From contig NZ_JBFAHM010000017.1 in NCBI RefSeq assembly GCF_040654195.1, positions 62,001 to 126,000 of the forward strand: a stretch of DNA of 64,000 bases. Reading direction: 5' to 3'. Below are positions 63,667-64,000 of the stretch, piece by piece (within the stretch, counting starts at the first letter, position 1; each line of letters starts with the position of its first letter). This DNA comes from Hamadaea sp013361475 (GTDB lineage Bacteria; Actinomycetota; Actinomycetes; Mycobacteriales; Micromonosporaceae). The translations under genes were made by a program, and so were the position numbers. The notes below the pieces were generated by a model. It did not search any database. It saw only the letters and a list, made by a program, of their open reading frames with translations, and was not told the DNA's origin.

Positions 63667-64000
63667 CGGCGCACGGGTTCACCGTCGTCGCCGCGGCGGA
63701 GACGGGCCCCGAACTGGCGGCGGCCCTGGCCGAGCACCAGCCCGACGTGGCGATCGTCGACGTACGCCTGCCGCCGACCAACACCGACGAAGGTCTCCGG
63801 ATCGCGCTGGAGGCCCGGCGGCGCACACCCGGACTGCCGGTCCTGGTGCTGTCCCAGCACGTCGAGCAGCTGTACGCCCGGGAGCTGCTGGAGGACGGCT
63901 CGGGCGGCGTCGGCTACCTGCTGAAGGACCGGGTGCTCAACGCGGCTCAGTTCGTCGACGCGATCCGGCGCGTGGCGGCCGGCGGCACCGCGATGGACCC
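63606..64000 (+). CDS. Response regulator, 5' part (continues beyond window)
   Basis: The first 131 residues of a NarL/LuxR-type regulator: acidic pocket MRVVLAEDLYLLREGLVQLLTAHGF, acceptor Asp in VAIVDVRLPP (about 54), conserved Lys in YLLKDRV. The C-terminal DNA-binding domain lies beyond 64000. The start is ATG 63606 with GGAG seven bases upstream, inside the kinase gene; the two overlap by 61 bases and are co-transcribed. Confidence 0.92.
   Translation, partial: MRVVLAEDLYLLREGLVQLLTAHGFTVVAAAETGPELAAALAEHQPDVAIVDVRLPPTNTDEGLRIALEARRRTPGLPVLVLSQHVEQLYARELLEDGSGGVGYLLKDRVLNAAQFVDAIRRVAAGGTAMD

Overview
The window is chromosomal DNA of a high-GC actinobacterium. GC-rich third codon positions, many GTG starts, the very frequent GTACGC hexamer, a mycothiol-type DinB/MDMPI domain, SigE- and ECF41-type sigma factors, LAL and LCP proteins and a DUF222/HNH gene together suggest a Micromonosporaceae-like organism (Actinoplanes/Micromonospora relatives). 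That placement is inference. No rRNA, tRNA, CRISPR array, prophage or insertion sequence was recognised. The region reads as an ordinary, regulator-rich chromosomal segment.

Layout. 1-2 kb: start of a membrane protein (probably a histidine kinase) divergent from an ABC exporter. 2-6.8 kb: a VanRS-like two-component pair divergent from alr-ddl-vanX, a D-alanyl-D-alanine cassette. 6.8-14.6 kb: SRPBCC protein, M24-fold protein with a degraded metal site, LAL regulator, an ECF41 sigma factor with its partner epimerase and a matching promoter, DUF2188 and GNAT proteins. 14.6-25.9 kb: cyclase-fold protein, hydrolases, a lipoprotein, a DUF1800/DUF1501 Tat pair, ASCH protein, MFS transporter, MarR/cupin pair with a perfect operator, a tandem repeat, and a SigE-type sigma factor with a membrane partner. 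26-32.5 kb: DUF222/HNH protein, a frameshifted gene, VOC protein, MarR/hydrolase pair, a GDT1-type manganese exporter under a yybP-ykoY riboswitch, and an LCP ligase. 32.7-34.6 kb: an rtcB-prfH RNA-repair/ribosome-rescue operon. 34.6-42.7 kb: large secreted subtilase, orphan pseudaminate synthase, LysR, VOC, RibD-like and KAS III proteins. 42.7-46.3 kb: NarL-type two-component pair with a divergent ABC exporter. 46.4-55.6 kb: SDR/MerR, desaturase, a GvpL/F - zinc-finger/MDMPI - ECF sigma - PPOX operon, MarR/epimerase, DedA. 55.5-64 kb: another two-component pair, MEDS-STAS plus a HATPase, TetR, a DrrAB-like ABC exporter, and a divergent histidine kinase/response regulator pair running off the right edge.

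How the genes work together. Most of the segment is small signal-response modules: regulator plus divergent target with an inverted repeat between them (MarR at 23.9, 29.05 and 53.58 kb), two-component pairs beside ABC exporters (0.4, 43-46 and 60-64 kb), and sigma factors beside their partners (12, 25 and 50 kb). Cell-envelope functions recur (alr-ddl-vanX, LCP, DedA, subtilase, desaturase). About 25 genes lack a Shine-Dalgarno sequence and carry a TAnnnT-like hexamer 6-8 nt upstream of the start codon, which points to widespread leaderless transcription. A hairpin with a conserved outer stem and covarying inner stem occurs between two convergent gene pairs and looks like a genome-specific bidirectional terminator family.
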